Shown: piece after piece, positions 40,750 to 51,148 of the stretch
Layout: each line of letters opens with the position of its first letter
Numbering within the stretch: position 1 is the stretch's first letter
Source: Xanthomonas rydalmerensis
GTDB taxonomy: Bacteria; Pseudomonadota; Gammaproteobacteria; Xanthomonadales; Xanthomonadaceae
Direction: 5' to 3'
Assembly (NCBI RefSeq): GCF_033170385.1
Contig: NZ_CP126170.1
Span: 3,806,001 to 3,870,000, forward strand
Length of the DNA stretch: 64,000 bases
Position numbers and translations under genes: made by a program
The notes under the pieces: generated by a model
The model's database searches: none
Told to the model about the DNA's origin: nothing
Seen by the model: only the letters and a program-made list of their open reading frames with translations

Positions 40750-41124
40750 TCAGGCACCGCCGGGAATCGGCGTGCCTTGGTGGAACAGCATGCGCCATCG
40801 GCCGTCACGGCGCTGCCACAGCGAACTGCGCAGCGCCTGCCGCGGCGGCTCGCCGCCGCCGCTGCGCTCGCTGCGGTAACGCACTTGCGCAAGATCCGGC
40901 GCCAGCGACCGCACCTCGATGTCGAAGGCCCGGTAGCGGACGTCGCCCGATTCGGCCGACAGCGTGTGCAGCACCACCGGCTTGTCGAAGCGGCGGCCGG
41001 AAGCGCCGAACTCGACGAAGGCCTCGTCGAGCAGTTCGGCCACGCGCGCTGCCGAGGCCCGCACCGCCGGCTCAAGCAATTCCAGCTCCAGCGCGACCAG
41101 CGCGCGTTGCAACGCGGCGTCCAT
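40750..41124 (-). CDS. DUF4440/SnoaL-like NTF2-fold protein
   Basis: 124 residues. Starts [19 protein letters not shown], with [13 protein letters not shown] and a C-terminal [20 protein letters not shown], the ending typical of DUF4440 proteins of the NTF2 fold. These are small cone-shaped proteins of varied function. It is embedded in the molybdenum cofactor operon, 3 bp after moaA and 31 bp before moaC, but a role in cofactor synthesis is not known. Confidence 0.85.
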   Translation of the reverse strand: MDAALQRALVALELELLEPAVRASAARVAELLDEAFVEFGASGRRFDKPVVLHTLSAESGDVRYRAFDIEVRSLAPDLAQVRYRSERSGGGEPPRQALRSSLWQRRDGRWRMLFHQGTPIPGGA

Positions 41125-41127
41125 CGC

Positions 41128-42162
41128 TCAACCGCCGATCAGGAACATTTCGACGTGCTTGCCGCGCCTGACCTGCGCGGCACCGCGCAGTTCGCTGTAG
41201 CGATCCTCGCGGCGCTCCCACAGCGCGCGCACGCGCTCGGCCAGCGCCTCCTCGCCGCCGGCCAGCGCCGGCCGCAGGTCGGTCCCTTCGCCCGCGAACA
41301 GGCAGGTGTAGAGATGGCCATCGGCGGACACGCGGGCGCGGTGGCAATCGCCGCAGAACGGCGTGCTGACCGAGGTCACGAAGCCGATCTCGCCGCCGCC
41401 GTCGGCGAAGCCATAGCGCGCGGCGACCTCGCCGGGATAATGCGGCGCCAGCGCCTGCAGCGGCCAGCGCGCGGCGATGCGGTCGCGCAGTTCGGCGGCC
41501 GGCACCACCCGCTCGCGGCGCCAGGCGTTGCAGGTGCCCACGTCCATGTATTCGATGAAGCGCAGCACGTGGCCGCTGCCGCGGAAATGCGCCAGCAAGG
41601 GCAGCACCTGATCGTCGTTGATGCCGCGCTGGACCACGCAGTTGAGCTTGACCGGCCCGAACCCGGCCGCGACCGCCGCATCGATGCCCTCCAGCACCTG
41701 CGCGATCTCGCCGCGGTCGCCGGACATCTTCCGGAACACCGCCGGCTCGATCGCGTCCAGGCTGACCGTGACCCGACGCAGGCCGGCCTCGCGCAAGGCC
41801 TGTGCGTGCCGCGCCAGCAGCGCGCCGTTGGTGGTCATGGCCAGGTCGTCCACACCGGGAATGCGCGCCAGCCGCCGCACCAGTTCGGGCAGATCGCGGC
41901 GCAGCAGCGGCTCGCCGCCGGTCAGGCGCAACTTGTTGACGCCGTTGCGCACGAAGGCGCGGGCCAGGGTCTCGAGTTGCGCGAACGACAGCCGCGATGC
42001 GGCGTCGAAGCCGTAATCGTCCGGCACCTTGTCGGCCGGCATGCAGTAGCCGCAGCGGAAGTTGCACGCCTCGATCACCGACAGGCGCAGGTCGCGCAAC
42101 GGTCGCCCGCGCCGGTCCGCCGGCGTCGCCGACGCGAGCGGCAGGCGCGGCAGCGCGTTCAT
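41128..42162 (-). CDS. moaA: GTP 3',8-cyclase (radical SAM)
   Basis: 344 residues from the ATG at 42162, which overlaps the stop of the upstream gene. Two iron-sulfur sites: C33, C37 and C40 in ACNFRCGYC, and C270, C273 and C287 near the C-terminus. LTGGEPLLR is the radical SAM GGE motif and the protein ends in the activating Gly-Gly. First committed step of molybdenum cofactor synthesis. Confidence 0.97.
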   Translation of the reverse strand: MNALPRLPLASATPADRRGRPLRDLRLSVIEACNFRCGYCMPADKVPDDYGFDAASRLSFAQLETLARAFVRNGVNKLRLTGGEPLLRRDLPELVRRLARIPGVDDLAMTTNGALLARHAQALREAGLRRVTVSLDAIEPAVFRKMSGDRGEIAQVLEGIDAAVAAGFGPVKLNCVVQRGINDDQVLPLLAHFRGSGHVLRFIEYMDVGTCNAWRRERVVPAAELRDRIAARWPLQALAPHYPGEVAARYGFADGGGEIGFVTSVSTPFCGDCHRARVSADGHLYTCLFAGEGTDLRPALAGGEEALAERVRALWERREDRYSELRGAAQVRRGKHVEMFLIGG

Positions 42163-42926
42163 CCCAACGGTACCTGCGGCACCTGCGCGGCGCGCGGCGC
42201 GGGCAGCGCCACGCATTCGCCCGGGCGCGCCACGCGGTGCCCGCGCCTGCGCAGGGCTTCGGCATCCTCAGTGCTGGCGTAGTGGTACAGCATGGTCCGT
42301 TGCAGCAGCTCGGCGGGATACTCCCGCTCCAGATCGTCCACGCCAGTATGCGACGGGTTGCCGTGAAGACCACAGTCGTGGGCCACCAGTTCGCCGTCGT
42401 TGGCATACCGGTTCAGCATTTCCGGGATCGGCCGGGTATCCCCGCTCCACACCAGCGCACCCTGCAGGCGCAGGCCGTAGGCGGTCTCCGGCCAGTGATG
42501 GCGCACCGGGAACACCTCCAGGCGCATGCCCTCGTGCCAGAACGCATCGCCCACCGCGATCAGCTGGAACGCATCCCAGAAGTTGGCGCCGCCCTCGGCC
42601 AGCACGTTCGGATAGTCGGCCACCCGGCGGTGCAGCAGCGGCACCACCGTCGCCGGCACGTACAAGCGCACCTTGCCGCGGCGCTCGGAGAAATAGCTGT
42701 CCACGAACAGCCGCTCGAAGCCGGCGACGTGGTCCAGATGCACATGGGTGACGAACAGCGCCTGCGGCATCGCGCCGTAGTGCGCCTGGTAGGCGGTCAG
42801 CCCCTCACCGCCGCAATCGATGGTCAGCCACGGCCGGCCATCGCGCTCGATGGTGGCCATCGGCGAGCCAAGCGACACCGCCGACGCGTTGCCCACGCCC
42901 TGGAAACGCAGCGCCCAGTCGGTCAT
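42159..42926 (-). CDS. Metallo-beta-lactamase fold hydrolase (RNase Z-like)
   Basis: 255 residues. Zinc-binding HVHLDH motif, then HHWPETAYGLR, WSGDTRP and a late VAHDCG..HTG. The layout matches the RNase Z/ElaC-related branch of MBL hydrolases, without the exosite loop. Start overlaps kdkA stop (TGATG); stop overlaps moaA start (ATGA). Substrate unknown. Confidence 0.85.
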   Translation of the reverse strand: MTDWALRFQGVGNASAVSLGSPMATIERDGRPWLTIDCGGEGLTAYQAHYGAMPQALFVTHVHLDHVAGFERLFVDSYFSERRGKVRLYVPATVVPLLHRRVADYPNVLAEGGANFWDAFQLIAVGDAFWHEGMRLEVFPVRHHWPETAYGLRLQGALVWSGDTRPIPEMLNRYANDGELVAHDCGLHGNPSHTGVDDLEREYPAELLQRTMLYHYASTEDAEALRRRGHRVARPGECVALPAPRAAQVPQVPLG

Positions 42927-43675
42927 CAGCAACCGCGCTCCCAGGCCAGGTCGTAGGCGCGGCGCAGGCGCGCATAGTCCTTCTCCACCGCATCGACGCT
43001 GCGTTCGCCGCGCAGCTTCAGCAGCGAACGACGCAGCCGCTTGAGGTTGCGCTCGCGCCAGCGGGTGCTGGGAATGCGCAGCACGCCGCGATCGAAATCG
43101 ATCAACCAGCCGCGGTTGTTGCCGTCGAACAGGATGTTCTGGGCATTGAGGTCGGCGTGATCGAGGCCGGCGCGATGGAAGCGCGCGATCAGCCGCCCCG
43201 CCTCCTCCCACGGCGCGCCGCGGCCGGCGATGCGCGCGCAGTCGGCCAGCGAGCGCACGCCCTCCAACCGCTCCATCAGGATCGCCGCGCGGTAGCGCAG
43301 CCCCTGGCGCAGATAGCAGGCCGCCAGCGGTCGCGGCACCGGCAGCTTGCGCGCGATCAGCGCGCGCATCAGCCGGAACTCGGCGAAGCTGCGGGTGCGG
43401 TCGGCGCCGGTCCACAGGTAGCGGTCGCGGACCAGCTTGGCGACCAGCCCACCGCGGCGGTACTGGCGCAGCACACAACTGCCGAACGGGGCATCGACGA
43501 ACCAGGCGCCGCCACGGCCGCCGGCATCCACCGGGCGCGCACGTTCGGCCCAGGCGGCGGCGGAGAACAGCGCCGGTTCGGCTTGCCGCAGCCGCTCGCG
43601 GTCGAACAGAATGGCCCCGTAACCGCGGCCCTCGCGGTACGGCGTCAGCGCTTCGGTGGCGTCGAATGCAACCAT
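42926..43675 (-). CDS. kdkA: 3-deoxy-D-manno-octulosonic acid (Kdo) kinase
   Basis: 249 residues. Kinase-like fold with [13 protein letters not shown] near the nucleotide loop and the catalytic segment [15 protein letters not shown] (HxDLxxxN), then IDFDRG as the DFG equivalent. KdkA phosphorylates Kdo in the LPS inner core of Haemophilus and Xanthomonas-type organisms. Divergent from a heptosyltransferase gene, 20 bp apart, which supports an LPS-core role. Confidence 0.9.
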   Translation of the reverse strand: MVAFDATEALTPYREGRGYGAILFDRERLRQAEPALFSAAAWAERARPVDAGGRGGAWFVDAPFGSCVLRQYRRGGLVAKLVRDRYLWTGADRTRSFAEFRLMRALIARKLPVPRPLAACYLRQGLRYRAAILMERLEGVRSLADCARIAGRGAPWEEAGRLIARFHRAGLDHADLNAQNILFDGNNRGWLIDFDRGVLRIPSTRWRERNLKRLRRSLLKLRGERSVDAVEKDYARLRRAYDLAWERGC

Positions 43676-43695
43676 CCAGCGAGTCTAACAACACC

Positions 43696-44745
43696 ATGCC
43701 GGCAACGCTCCCTTCGTTGTGCCTGTTGCGCCTGTCGGCGCTGGGGGACGTGACCCACGTGGTGCCGCTGGTGCGGACCTTGCAGCGCGCCTGGCCGCAG
43801 GCGCCGGCACTGCACTGGATCATCGACAAGGCCGGGCACAAGCTGCTGGACGGTTTGCCGGGCGTGGTGTTCCACACCTACGACAAGCACAGCGGCGTGG
43901 CCGGCATGCGCGCCTTGCGCCGTGACCTGCCAGCGCAGGGCTTCGACGCGCTGCTGCAGATGCAGGTGGCGTTGCGCGCCAACGTGCTGTCGGCGTTCGT
44001 GCCGGCGCGCCGGCGCATCGGCTACGACCGCAGCCGCTCCAAGGACCTGCATGGCCTGTTCGTCAACGAACGCATTCCGGACCGCCCCGGCATCCACGTG
44101 CTGGATGCGATCGGCAGCTTCTGCGAGCCGCTGGGGCTGCGCCAGGCCGAGGTGCGCTGGGACCTGCCGGTGCCCGAGGACGCCCATGCCTGGGCGCGCG
44201 CGCAATGGCCCGACGACGGCCGCCCGGCACTGCTGATCTCGCCCTGCTCCAGCCACCAACGCCGCAACTGGTATGCCGAGCGCTATGCCGCGGTGGCCGA
44301 CCATGCGGCCACACAGGGCTGGCGCGTGGTGTTGTGCGGCGGCCGCAGCGATCTGGAACGCAGCACCGCCGACGCCATCGTCGCCGCAGCGCGCACGCCG
44401 GTGCTCGACCTGGTCGGCCGCGACACGCTCAAGCAACTGCCGGCGCTGCTGCAGCGCGCGGCGCTGGTACTGACCCCCGACTCCGGCCCCATGCACATCG
44501 CCAACGCGATGGGTGCCAAGGTGCTGGGCCTGCACGCGGCCAGCAACCCGCGCCGCAGCGGCCCGTATTCGGACCTGCGCTACTGCGTGGACAGGTACGA
44601 CGCGGCCGCGCGCAAGTACCTGGGCAAGCCGGCCGAGCGCCTGAAGTGGGGCAGCAAGATCGAGTTCGACGGGGTGATGGCACTGATCGAGGTGGACGAC
44701 GCCATCGCCGCGTTCGAGCGCTACCGCGCCGACCACGGCCGCTGA
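43696..44745 (+). CDS. Heptosyltransferase-type glycosyltransferase (GT9)
   Basis: 349 residues from the ATG at 43696. GT9 signatures: LCLLRLSALGDVTHVVP at the start, NVLSAFVPARRRIGYDRSRSKDLHGLF, the DP-sugar site SPCSSHQRRNWY, and LTPDSGPMHIANAMG. Such enzymes add heptose to the LPS inner core. Divergently paired with kdkA. Intergenic 44746-44944 shows no gene. Confidence 0.92.
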   Translation: MPATLPSLCLLRLSALGDVTHVVPLVRTLQRAWPQAPALHWIIDKAGHKLLDGLPGVVFHTYDKHSGVAGMRALRRDLPAQGFDALLQMQVALRANVLSAFVPARRRIGYDRSRSKDLHGLFVNERIPDRPGIHVLDAIGSFCEPLGLRQAEVRWDLPVPEDAHAWARAQWPDDGRPALLISPCSSHQRRNWYAERYAAVADHAATQGWRVVLCGGRSDLERSTADAIVAAARTPVLDLVGRDTLKQLPALLQRAALVLTPDSGPMHIANAMGAKVLGLHAASNPRRSGPYSDLRYCVDRYDAAARKYLGKPAERLKWGSKIEFDGVMALIEVDDAIAAFERYRADHGR

Positions 44746-44944
44746 GTCCTATTGCGGCGCGCGCGGCGCCGCCCTACTATCGCCGCGCGTCCTGCCGCCG
44801 ACCCAGCCCGCAGGAGCCGCCGTAAGCGTTTACGTCAATCAACGCGCCAACTGCGCCGGATCCGTCCGGGGCTGTTTCCCGCCCAGGCCTGGCAGGCCGT
44901 TGGCGGGTGGCGCCTTCGATCGACCGGCTTACGGAGAGTCCGCA

Positions 44945-45199
44945 ATGTCACGTTCCCCGCTGTTTTCCCGCAAACTGCCCCCGCGCCATGCCGCCTGGGT
45001 GACCCCGCTGCTGCTGTCGGTGCTGATGACCTGCATCGTCTCAATGATCAGCACCTTGCGCAGCGTCGGGCTGGCGCCCGGCGTCGGCACGCTCTGGCTC
45101 GGCGCCTGGGCGCTGTCCTGGCTGGTCGCCTTCCCCACCTTGCTGCTGGTGCTGCCGCTGGTGCGGCGCCTGACCGGCCTGGTGGTGGCGCGCGACTGA
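44945..45199 (+). CDS. DUF2798 small membrane protein
   Basis: 84 residues with two transmembrane helices (about 16-38 and 50-72), starting MSRSPLFSRKLPPRHA, with the VLMTCIVSMIST and SWLVAFPTLLLVLPLVRRL segments of DUF2798. Unknown function. Start chosen at 44945; an in-frame start 45 bp upstream lacks support. Confidence 0.8.
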   Translation: MSRSPLFSRKLPPRHAAWVTPLLLSVLMTCIVSMISTLRSVGLAPGVGTLWLGAWALSWLVAFPTLLLVLPLVRRLTGLVVARD

Positions 45200-45245
45200 C
45201 GGTGGCCGGCATCCGGGAGACGGCAACGCCTCCCGGGCGCCGCCC

Positions 45246-45650
45246 TCAGGCCGAGGGGTTGCGGTAGTCCTGGTAGGACTTCTCTTCCACGTAGCTGGAG
45301 CCCAGGGCCAGATTGATTTCCTTCTTGAGGCGCGCGCGTTCGTCGTTTTCGTAGTACACGCTGCGCGCCAGCTTGATGAACTCCTCGTCGAAGGCCTGCG
45401 CCTTCTCCTTGATCCGGATCTCGTCCTCGATGACCCACAGGCGCTCGTTGACCGCCTTCAACTCCGCACGCAACCGCGCCACGTCGCCACCGGCCGCCGG
45501 ATGCGCCATCCAGGTCTTTTCCAGCGCCGACAACTCGGCGCGCACGTTGGCCAGCTTTTCGGCATCGCCAATGCGCTCGGACTTGATCTGCAGGATGGCG
45601 ATCTTGTCGAGCAATTCGCCAAAGGATACGGGCACCAGGATTTCGGACAT
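45246..45650 (-). CDS. DUF6165 family protein
   Basis: 134 residues from MSEILVPVSFGELLDKIAIL. Mainly helical and charged (EIRIKEKAQAFDEEFIKLAR). Conserved small cytoplasmic protein of unknown function in Xanthomonadaceae. It converges with the DUF2798 gene. Confidence 0.8.
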   Translation of the reverse strand: MSEILVPVSFGELLDKIAILQIKSERIGDAEKLANVRAELSALEKTWMAHPAAGGDVARLRAELKAVNERLWVIEDEIRIKEKAQAFDEEFIKLARSVYYENDERARLKKEINLALGSSYVEEKSYQDYRNPSA

Positions 45651-45754
45651 GGCAGACACCACAAACAGAAGTCGCGCAAGTGTAACGGCTCTGCCTTAAG
45701 GCGGCGTCGGCGCTGCGTCGCGGTTGCGCACCGGCCTGGTACGGAGCACGGACG

Positions 45755-47509
45755 TCAGCGCGCCGCAGCGACGCCCGCAGGTACGTTCTCCTGGACCAGA
45801 TCGATCGCATCGTACGAAACGCCCGGACTGAGGAAACCCTGCCCGTGCTGACCGCTGGCGACGCTCAACGTCAGCTCGTTGCTCCCGACCTTCAACGCGG
45901 ACAACGGGATGACGAAGCGATAGACGGTGTTGTTGCCGCGATAGGTGCCGACCGTCAACGTGCGCGAGGTCGGTTGCTGCGACGCCGTGGGAACCGCCGC
46001 CTGCCAATCGCCGATCGCGGGCACGGGGCGCCCATGAAAGGCGGCGGTGGTGATGCCGATCCGCAGCGTCGGCGGCGCGGCCGGCATGCGCGCGAGGACG
46101 AAGCGCACGTGCAGCGCGTTGTTCACGTCCTGCCATTGATACGCGGGAAAGTCCTGCGCCGCTGACGACGCACCGACCGTGAATGGCGCAGTCCGCCAGC
46201 TCGCCATGCGCACGTCCGACGGGTGCATGGTCGTCACCTTGTCGCCGTTCAAGAACTCGCGCGGCGAGCCGTCCCAGCGCCCGATCCGCCACAACGCCGG
46301 CACGGCGTCCGGATCGTCGGCGCGCAGCGTCCCGGCGGCCACGGTACGGCCTGCCGCCACAGCGGCCTCGCCCTGCGCGACGGCCAGTTCGTTCTTGTAG
46401 AGCGTCACCCGGTAGACGCCTGGCAGCATGCCGCTGCGTTCGAAGCGCCCGTCCGCGCCGACGCCGGTCCAGTACTGCGCCTGGGCCGAGGCGAAACCCA
46501 CCGTGTAGGCAAAGGCAGGATCAAGGCCGCGCGCCGTACCGGCCACCCCGCCGCGTGCCGCCGGCGGGACGTAACCGTCCAGGCCCGCACCGGCGAACCA
46601 CGCGGTATCGACCGGCCCGGGCGGCGCGCCATCGGTGAAGATCAGCGTGTAGGCATCGAGGATGCCGGTCCGGAACGGCTCGGTCTGGCCTTCGCCGTAA
46701 TTGACGATGTAGGTCAGCTCCTGGTCGACGGTGCCCTGGTCCAGCAGGCTGCGGTAGAACGGGCCGCCGGAGCCGCCTTCGTTGTCGTCGCGCACCATCC
46801 ACATCCCGACATGCGCACCGGTCGCGCCGAAGAAACGCCAGTCGAGCAGCCGCATGTTGGAATAGTGTTTCGAGCGGGTCTGCCCGTCCGGACGGGCAAA
46901 CACGTCATGCGCCTCGATGGTGCGATCGGTGCCGTGCAGGTCCGCCGGTTCGGGGCCATGCGGGAGCAGCGCCCAGGGCACGCGCACGACGAAGCGCAGC
47001 AGCCCGGGCTTCGGTTCGCTGCCGAAGCGGTCGGCCATGTAGATGCGCGGCTCGCCGCGCCGGGCCAGGTAGTAATGGACCAGATCACCCGAGCGCACCG
47101 TCACCCGGATCGTGTCGGCATCGAGCTGTCGCGCCTCGACGGCGACCGACCCGGCGTCCGCGTAGAGGCCGGCGAAGCCCGAGTTGACGTGGCTGTCCTT
47201 GGCCGGATCCTGGTACTCGACACCATGCCAGCGCAGCGAGGACAGACCGCCCGCGCTCTGCAACCCATTGTGGCCGGCGATGCGCCGCACGGCGAAGGTC
47301 AAGCCCGCACCGGTGTCGACGACATAGGCATCCGCGCGTTCGCTGAGTCCGAACCGCGCCGCGCGCGCGGATTCCGGCGCGTCCGGCATCGGCGCCGCAA
47401 CGCCGCGCTGGGCCGTGGCGCCGACCGCGGCAAACAGCAGGATGCACATCACGATGGAGGAGAAGCACCGACGCGATCCTGGGTGCCCACCTGCGTTCGT
47501 CGTTTTCAT
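45755..47509 (-). CDS. Rhamnogalacturonan lyase (polysaccharide lyase family 4)
   Basis: 584 residues from the ATG at 47509, with a signal peptide ending near AAVGATA. The N-terminal beta-sandwich catalytic domain (about 45-330) contains the PL4 segments GLYADAGSV, EPRIYMADRF and FFGATGAHVGMWM. A fibronectin-like domain and a C-terminal carbohydrate-binding-like domain (WRIGRWDGSPREFLNGDK...) follow. PL4 enzymes cleave the pectin backbone by beta-elimination, which suits a plant-associated host. Monocistronic; 47510-48065 upstream holds no gene I can support. Confidence 0.9.
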   Translation of the reverse strand: MKTTNAGGHPGSRRCFSSIVMCILLFAAVGATAQRGVAAPMPDAPESARAARFGLSERADAYVVDTGAGLTFAVRRIAGHNGLQSAGGLSSLRWHGVEYQDPAKDSHVNSGFAGLYADAGSVAVEARQLDADTIRVTVRSGDLVHYYLARRGEPRIYMADRFGSEPKPGLLRFVVRVPWALLPHGPEPADLHGTDRTIEAHDVFARPDGQTRSKHYSNMRLLDWRFFGATGAHVGMWMVRDDNEGGSGGPFYRSLLDQGTVDQELTYIVNYGEGQTEPFRTGILDAYTLIFTDGAPPGPVDTAWFAGAGLDGYVPPAARGGVAGTARGLDPAFAYTVGFASAQAQYWTGVGADGRFERSGMLPGVYRVTLYKNELAVAQGEAAVAAGRTVAAGTLRADDPDAVPALWRIGRWDGSPREFLNGDKVTTMHPSDVRMASWRTAPFTVGASSAAQDFPAYQWQDVNNALHVRFVLARMPAAPPTLRIGITTAAFHGRPVPAIGDWQAAVPTASQQPTSRTLTVGTYRGNNTVYRFVIPLSALKVGSNELTLSVASGQHGQGFLSPGVSYDAIDLVQENVPAGVAAAR

Positions 47510-48065
47510 CGCCTGCGCGCGCGGCACCACCCTGGGGACGCCGGGACACGCGTCGGCACGTCGATTCGCACGCTCGAAGCCAATCCGACTGTCCATTGCG
47601 CCAATGCCGAAACCAGGGGGCGACAGCATGCGAACACGACCGCTGGACGATGGATGAACCGGGAGAACGATCTTGTCCAACGCATGGCGGGAACGCCTGC
47701 GACGCGCCGGATGCAGGCGCGACGCCGCGGGATGCGGGCGTCCACCTGCGCAGGCAGACCTGGCGGCCGGCCTCACCCGCGGTGAGGCGGGATCAGGCCC
47801 AACCGGAGGTGGAGTGCAGGGTCCACGCCAGGCGCAAGGCCTGTTGCGATCGAACCTGCACGAACGTGGCGATCCATCGATGGCCACATGCGGTCGACCG
47901 CCGCCCGAGGACCCTGGACGGCTCGGTCGCGGCGCGGGGATGCGATGGGGTAACGGGACAGCGCCTGCAGCGCGGCTGGAATCGCCAGCGACGTTTGCCG
48001 GTCCGGCACGGGGCATATTGATGCCCCTGGAGACGCAACCTCGCGGGAGCGCGAGACGCGAAAAC

Positions 48066-48156
48066 TGGCGGGAAGGGGGGGATTCGAACCCCCGAGGCGC
48101 TATAAACGCCTGCCTGATTTCGAGTCAGGTACATTCAACCACTCTGCCACCTTCCC
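48066..48156 (-). tRNA. tRNA-Ser(CGA)
   Basis: 91 nt with encoded CCA. Anticodon loop CTCGAAA gives CGA; long variable arm as expected for serine tRNAs. Confidence 0.97.
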
Positions 48157-48365
48157 GGGTGGTCCCCGGCGGACCGGGGGCGTGCATCATACGGTTCCCG
48201 CCGCGCGCGGACAAGCGGCCCGGCGCCGATGCCCCGCAAGCGCCCCCGTGGCGCGGGGCGATGAATCCCGCCTGCGTGGCGCCGCGCCCGGCGATTGCCT
48301 GATCCGCGCGCGACCGCGATGATGCCCTTCGACCCCAGAAAACACCGGCCGGCCGCAGGCGCGCA

Positions 48366-49070
48366 ATGATCGAATTCGGACACCTCACCCACGTCGGCCT
48401 GCGCCGCGACCTCAACGAGGACACCTATTACGGCGACCACGAACTGGGGCTGTGGCTGGTGGCCGACGGCATGGGCGGCCACGCCTGCGGCGAAGTCGCC
48501 AGCGCCCTGGCGCGCGAGGCCATCGTGCGCGAGGTACGCGGCGGCACCGCGCTGGCGCAGGCCATCCGCATCGCCGACGAGGAAATCATCCGCGCCTCGC
48601 AGCGCCGCAACGACACCCTGCCGATGGGCACCACGGTGGTGGCCGCGCGGGTGCAGGGCAACCGCTTCGAGGTGGCCTGGGTCGGCGACAGCCGCGCCTA
48701 CCTGTGGCGCGACGGCAAGCTGGCCCAGCTCAGCCAGGACCACAGCTACGTGCAGGAGCTGATCGCGCAGGGCGCACTCACCGCCGAGCAGGCCCGCGCG
48801 CATCCCCACCGCAACGTCGTCACCCAGGCGCTGGGCGTCACCGATCCGCAGCACTTGAACGTGGCCACGATGACCGGCGAGCTGCGCCCGGGCATGCGCC
48901 TGCTGCTGTGCAGCGACGGGCTGACCGAGGAAGTGGACGATGCCGGACTGGCCAACGCGCTGGGCCACGACGACTGCAGCGCGCAGGAATGCGTGGACAT
49001 GCTGGTCGCCGCCGCGCTCGACGAAGGCGGTTCGGACAACATCACCGCGATCCTGGTGCGCTGCCACTAG
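48366..49070 (+). CDS. PP2C-type protein serine/threonine phosphatase
   Basis: 234 residues. PP2C motifs in order: NEDTYY, LVADGMGGHACGEVAS, MGTTVVAA, VGDSRAYLWRDG, LSQDHSYV, LLLCSDGLTEEV and EGGSDNITAILV, providing the Mn/Mg aspartates. It resembles Stp1/PppA phosphatases that reverse Hanks-type kinases. No kinase or FHA gene is adjacent. Confidence 0.95.
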   Translation: MIEFGHLTHVGLRRDLNEDTYYGDHELGLWLVADGMGGHACGEVASALAREAIVREVRGGTALAQAIRIADEEIIRASQRRNDTLPMGTTVVAARVQGNRFEVAWVGDSRAYLWRDGKLAQLSQDHSYVQELIAQGALTAEQARAHPHRNVVTQALGVTDPQHLNVATMTGELRPGMRLLLCSDGLTEEVDDAGLANALGHDDCSAQECVDMLVAAALDEGGSDNITAILVRCH

Positions 49071-49238
49071 GGCGCGTCATCTGTCCCGGGCACGACGTCC
49101 TGCCGCGCACGCCTTCTAACATCGAAGCGCGAAGAAGTAACCGCCCGCCTGTCCACGCCTGAGCGATGACACGTTTGGCGCGCAGCCAGCCAGATCCTCA
49201 GGTCGGCGTGGCAGACGCGCCACCCGCGCAAGGCGGCC

Positions 49239-49976
49239 TCAGCCGGCCACTGCCTCCGCCGCGACCGGCTCGGCGTCGTCCCACAGCGCGCGACCGGCCT
49301 TCTTGCGCAGCTTCTCCAGCCGCGCCTGGTGCGCCTCAAGCTCCGAGGCCGTCGGCAGCACCCGCGGGCGCGGCAGCAGCATCGACATGTCGAAGGCCGG
49401 CCCCTGCGCTGCCGTACGCGCGGCGCCGTCCTCGGCCAGGGCGAAACCGATCTCCTCCTGACCGGAGGTCAGCGCGATGTACACGTCGCTGAGGATCTGC
49501 GCATCGAGCAGCGCGCCGTGCAGTTGCCGGTGCGAGTTGTCCACGCCCAGCCGCTTGCACAGCGCGTCCAGCGAATTGCGCTGGCCGGGGAAGCGCTCGC
49601 GCGCCAGCAGCAGGGTGTCGATCACCGTGGCGCGGTCGAGGATGCGGCCGTAGGACTCGCCCAGCCGCGACAGTTCGTAGTCCAGAAAGCCCAGGTCGAA
49701 CGAGGCGTTGTGGATGATCAGCTCGGCGCCGTCGATGAACTCCAGGAATTCGTCGACCACCTCGTGGAATTCCGGCTTGTCGGCGAGGAAGTCCAGGGTC
49801 AGGCCGGTGACTTCCTGCGCGCCGGGCTCGAAATCGCAGTCCGGGCGCAGATAACGATGGAAGTTGCGCCCGCTGGGGCGGCGTTCGAGCAGTTCCACCG
49901 CGCCGATTTCGACGACGCGGTTGCCCTTCTTCCATTCCAGGCCGGTGGTTTCGGTATCGAGGATGATCTGGCGCAT
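49239..49976 (-). CDS. dnaQ: DNA polymerase III epsilon subunit (proofreading exonuclease)
   Basis: 245 residues. DEDDh exonuclease: D7 and E9 in LDTETTG, IIHNASFDLGFLD, and HGALLDAQILSDVY with the late His and Asp. The C-terminal extension binds the alpha subunit. It sits with rnhA, a methyltransferase and gloB in the order known from E. coli (gloB-yafS-rnhA-dnaQ), 29 bp after rnhA. Confidence 0.97.
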   Translation of the reverse strand: MRQIILDTETTGLEWKKGNRVVEIGAVELLERRPSGRNFHRYLRPDCDFEPGAQEVTGLTLDFLADKPEFHEVVDEFLEFIDGAELIIHNASFDLGFLDYELSRLGESYGRILDRATVIDTLLLARERFPGQRNSLDALCKRLGVDNSHRQLHGALLDAQILSDVYIALTSGQEEIGFALAEDGAARTAAQGPAFDMSMLLPRPRVLPTASELEAHQARLEKLRKKAGRALWDDAEPVAAEAVAG

Positions 49977-50005
49977 GGGACTCGCAGCGGAAAAGGAAGA
50001 CACGA

Positions 50006-50464
50006 TCAGGTCGCCACCGCGGCGCCGCCGGCGCGCACGTGCAGGGCCTGGTTGCGCGCCAACTGGTCGACCCGCTCGTTGTCCGGATCGCCGTTGTGGC
50101 CCTTGACCCAGCGCCAGTCGATCGTATGCCGCTGCGCCGCGGCGTGCAGCCGTTCCCACAGGTCGCGGTTCTTGACCGGATCGCCGCCAGCGGTCTTCCA
50201 CTGCCGCCGCACCCAGCCCGGCATCCACTCGGTGATGCCCTGGCGCACGTACTGCGAGTCGGTGTGCAGCACGATCTGGCACGGCTCGTTGAGCGTTTCC
50301 AGGGCCATGATCGCGGCCATCAGCTCCATGCGGTTGTTGGTGGTGTGCGCCTCGGCGCCGGCCACCTCGCGCTCCAGTCCCTTGTAGCGCAGCAGCGCGG
50401 CCCAGCCGCCGGGGCCGGGATTGCCGAGGCAGGCGCCATCGGTATGGATGTCGACAGTCTTCAT
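50006..50464 (-). CDS. rnhA: Ribonuclease HI
   Basis: 152 residues. Catalytic carboxylates D9, E47, D69 and D133 plus H123, all in the E. coli pattern ([41 protein letters not shown]). Degrades RNA in RNA-DNA hybrids. Starts 12 bp after the methyltransferase gene. Confidence 0.98.
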   Translation of the reverse strand: MKTVDIHTDGACLGNPGPGGWAALLRYKGLEREVAGAEAHTTNNRMELMAAIMALETLNEPCQIVLHTDSQYVRQGITEWMPGWVRRQWKTAGGDPVKNRDLWERLHAAAQRHTIDWRWVKGHNGDPDNERVDQLARNQALHVRAGGAAVAT

Positions 50465-50476
50465 GAAACTCCGTGT

Positions 50477-51136
50477 TCAGATGGATGCGACCGAGCCGCG
50501 CCAGCGGACCGGCGCGCGCAACGGGATGGGGCCGATGCCAGCGGCGGTGCGTTTCTCCGCCTGCAACAGGCAGACCGCGCGCAGCGGTGCGGTGGACGTG
50601 GCCGGGCCGACACCACCGCGAGTCGGCCACACCGGCCCGAGATAGCGCAACTGCTCCACGCACGGCAGGCCGACCTGTTCGAGCAGGCCGCGCCAGCTGC
50701 CCGGCGGGCGCGCCACCAGGCCCTGGCGGCGCCAGCGCAGCCGGTACGGGCTCATCGCGTTGAGCGCGAACAGCCACAACCGACCGCCCGGCATCAGGAT
50801 GCGCTCGCATTCCTCCAGCAGCGCCGCCGCATCGGCGCCGAGCACGTGCTGCAGGACGATGGCGTTGACGCTCTCCGACGGCAGCGGCAGCGGCAACGTG
50901 CACACTAGGTCGCCGGCATAGCCGCGCGCGCTGCGATGCAGGCGCACGCCCCTGCCCGGAACCTCGCGCGATGGCGGCGGCAGCGGCACCGGCGCCAGCC
51001 ACAGCCAAGGCTGCGCGGGGCGCTTGAGCAGGGCGTCGAGGATCAGCGGCTGCTCGGCCTGCAGCAGCGCCTGCGCCCCGGCTGTATCAAACCAGGATGA
51101 GACGTTGGCTTGACGAGGGAGCGACACGGCAGGCAT
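50477..51136 (-). CDS. SAM-dependent methyltransferase (YafS-like)
   Basis: 219 residues. The class I fold lacks a textbook GxGxG but has [22 protein letters not shown] and [18 protein letters not shown], motifs of methyltransferase family 11. In E. coli yafS occupies the same place between gloB and rnhA. Divergent from gloB with only 12 bp between the start codons. Confidence 0.8.
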   Translation of the reverse strand: MPAVSLPRQANVSSWFDTAGAQALLQAEQPLILDALLKRPAQPWLWLAPVPLPPPSREVPGRGVRLHRSARGYAGDLVCTLPLPLPSESVNAIVLQHVLGADAAALLEECERILMPGGRLWLFALNAMSPYRLRWRRQGLVARPPGSWRGLLEQVGLPCVEQLRYLGPVWPTRGGVGPATSTAPLRAVCLLQAEKRTAAGIGPIPLRAPVRWRGSVASI

Positions 51137-51148
51137 GGTGCCAATTCT

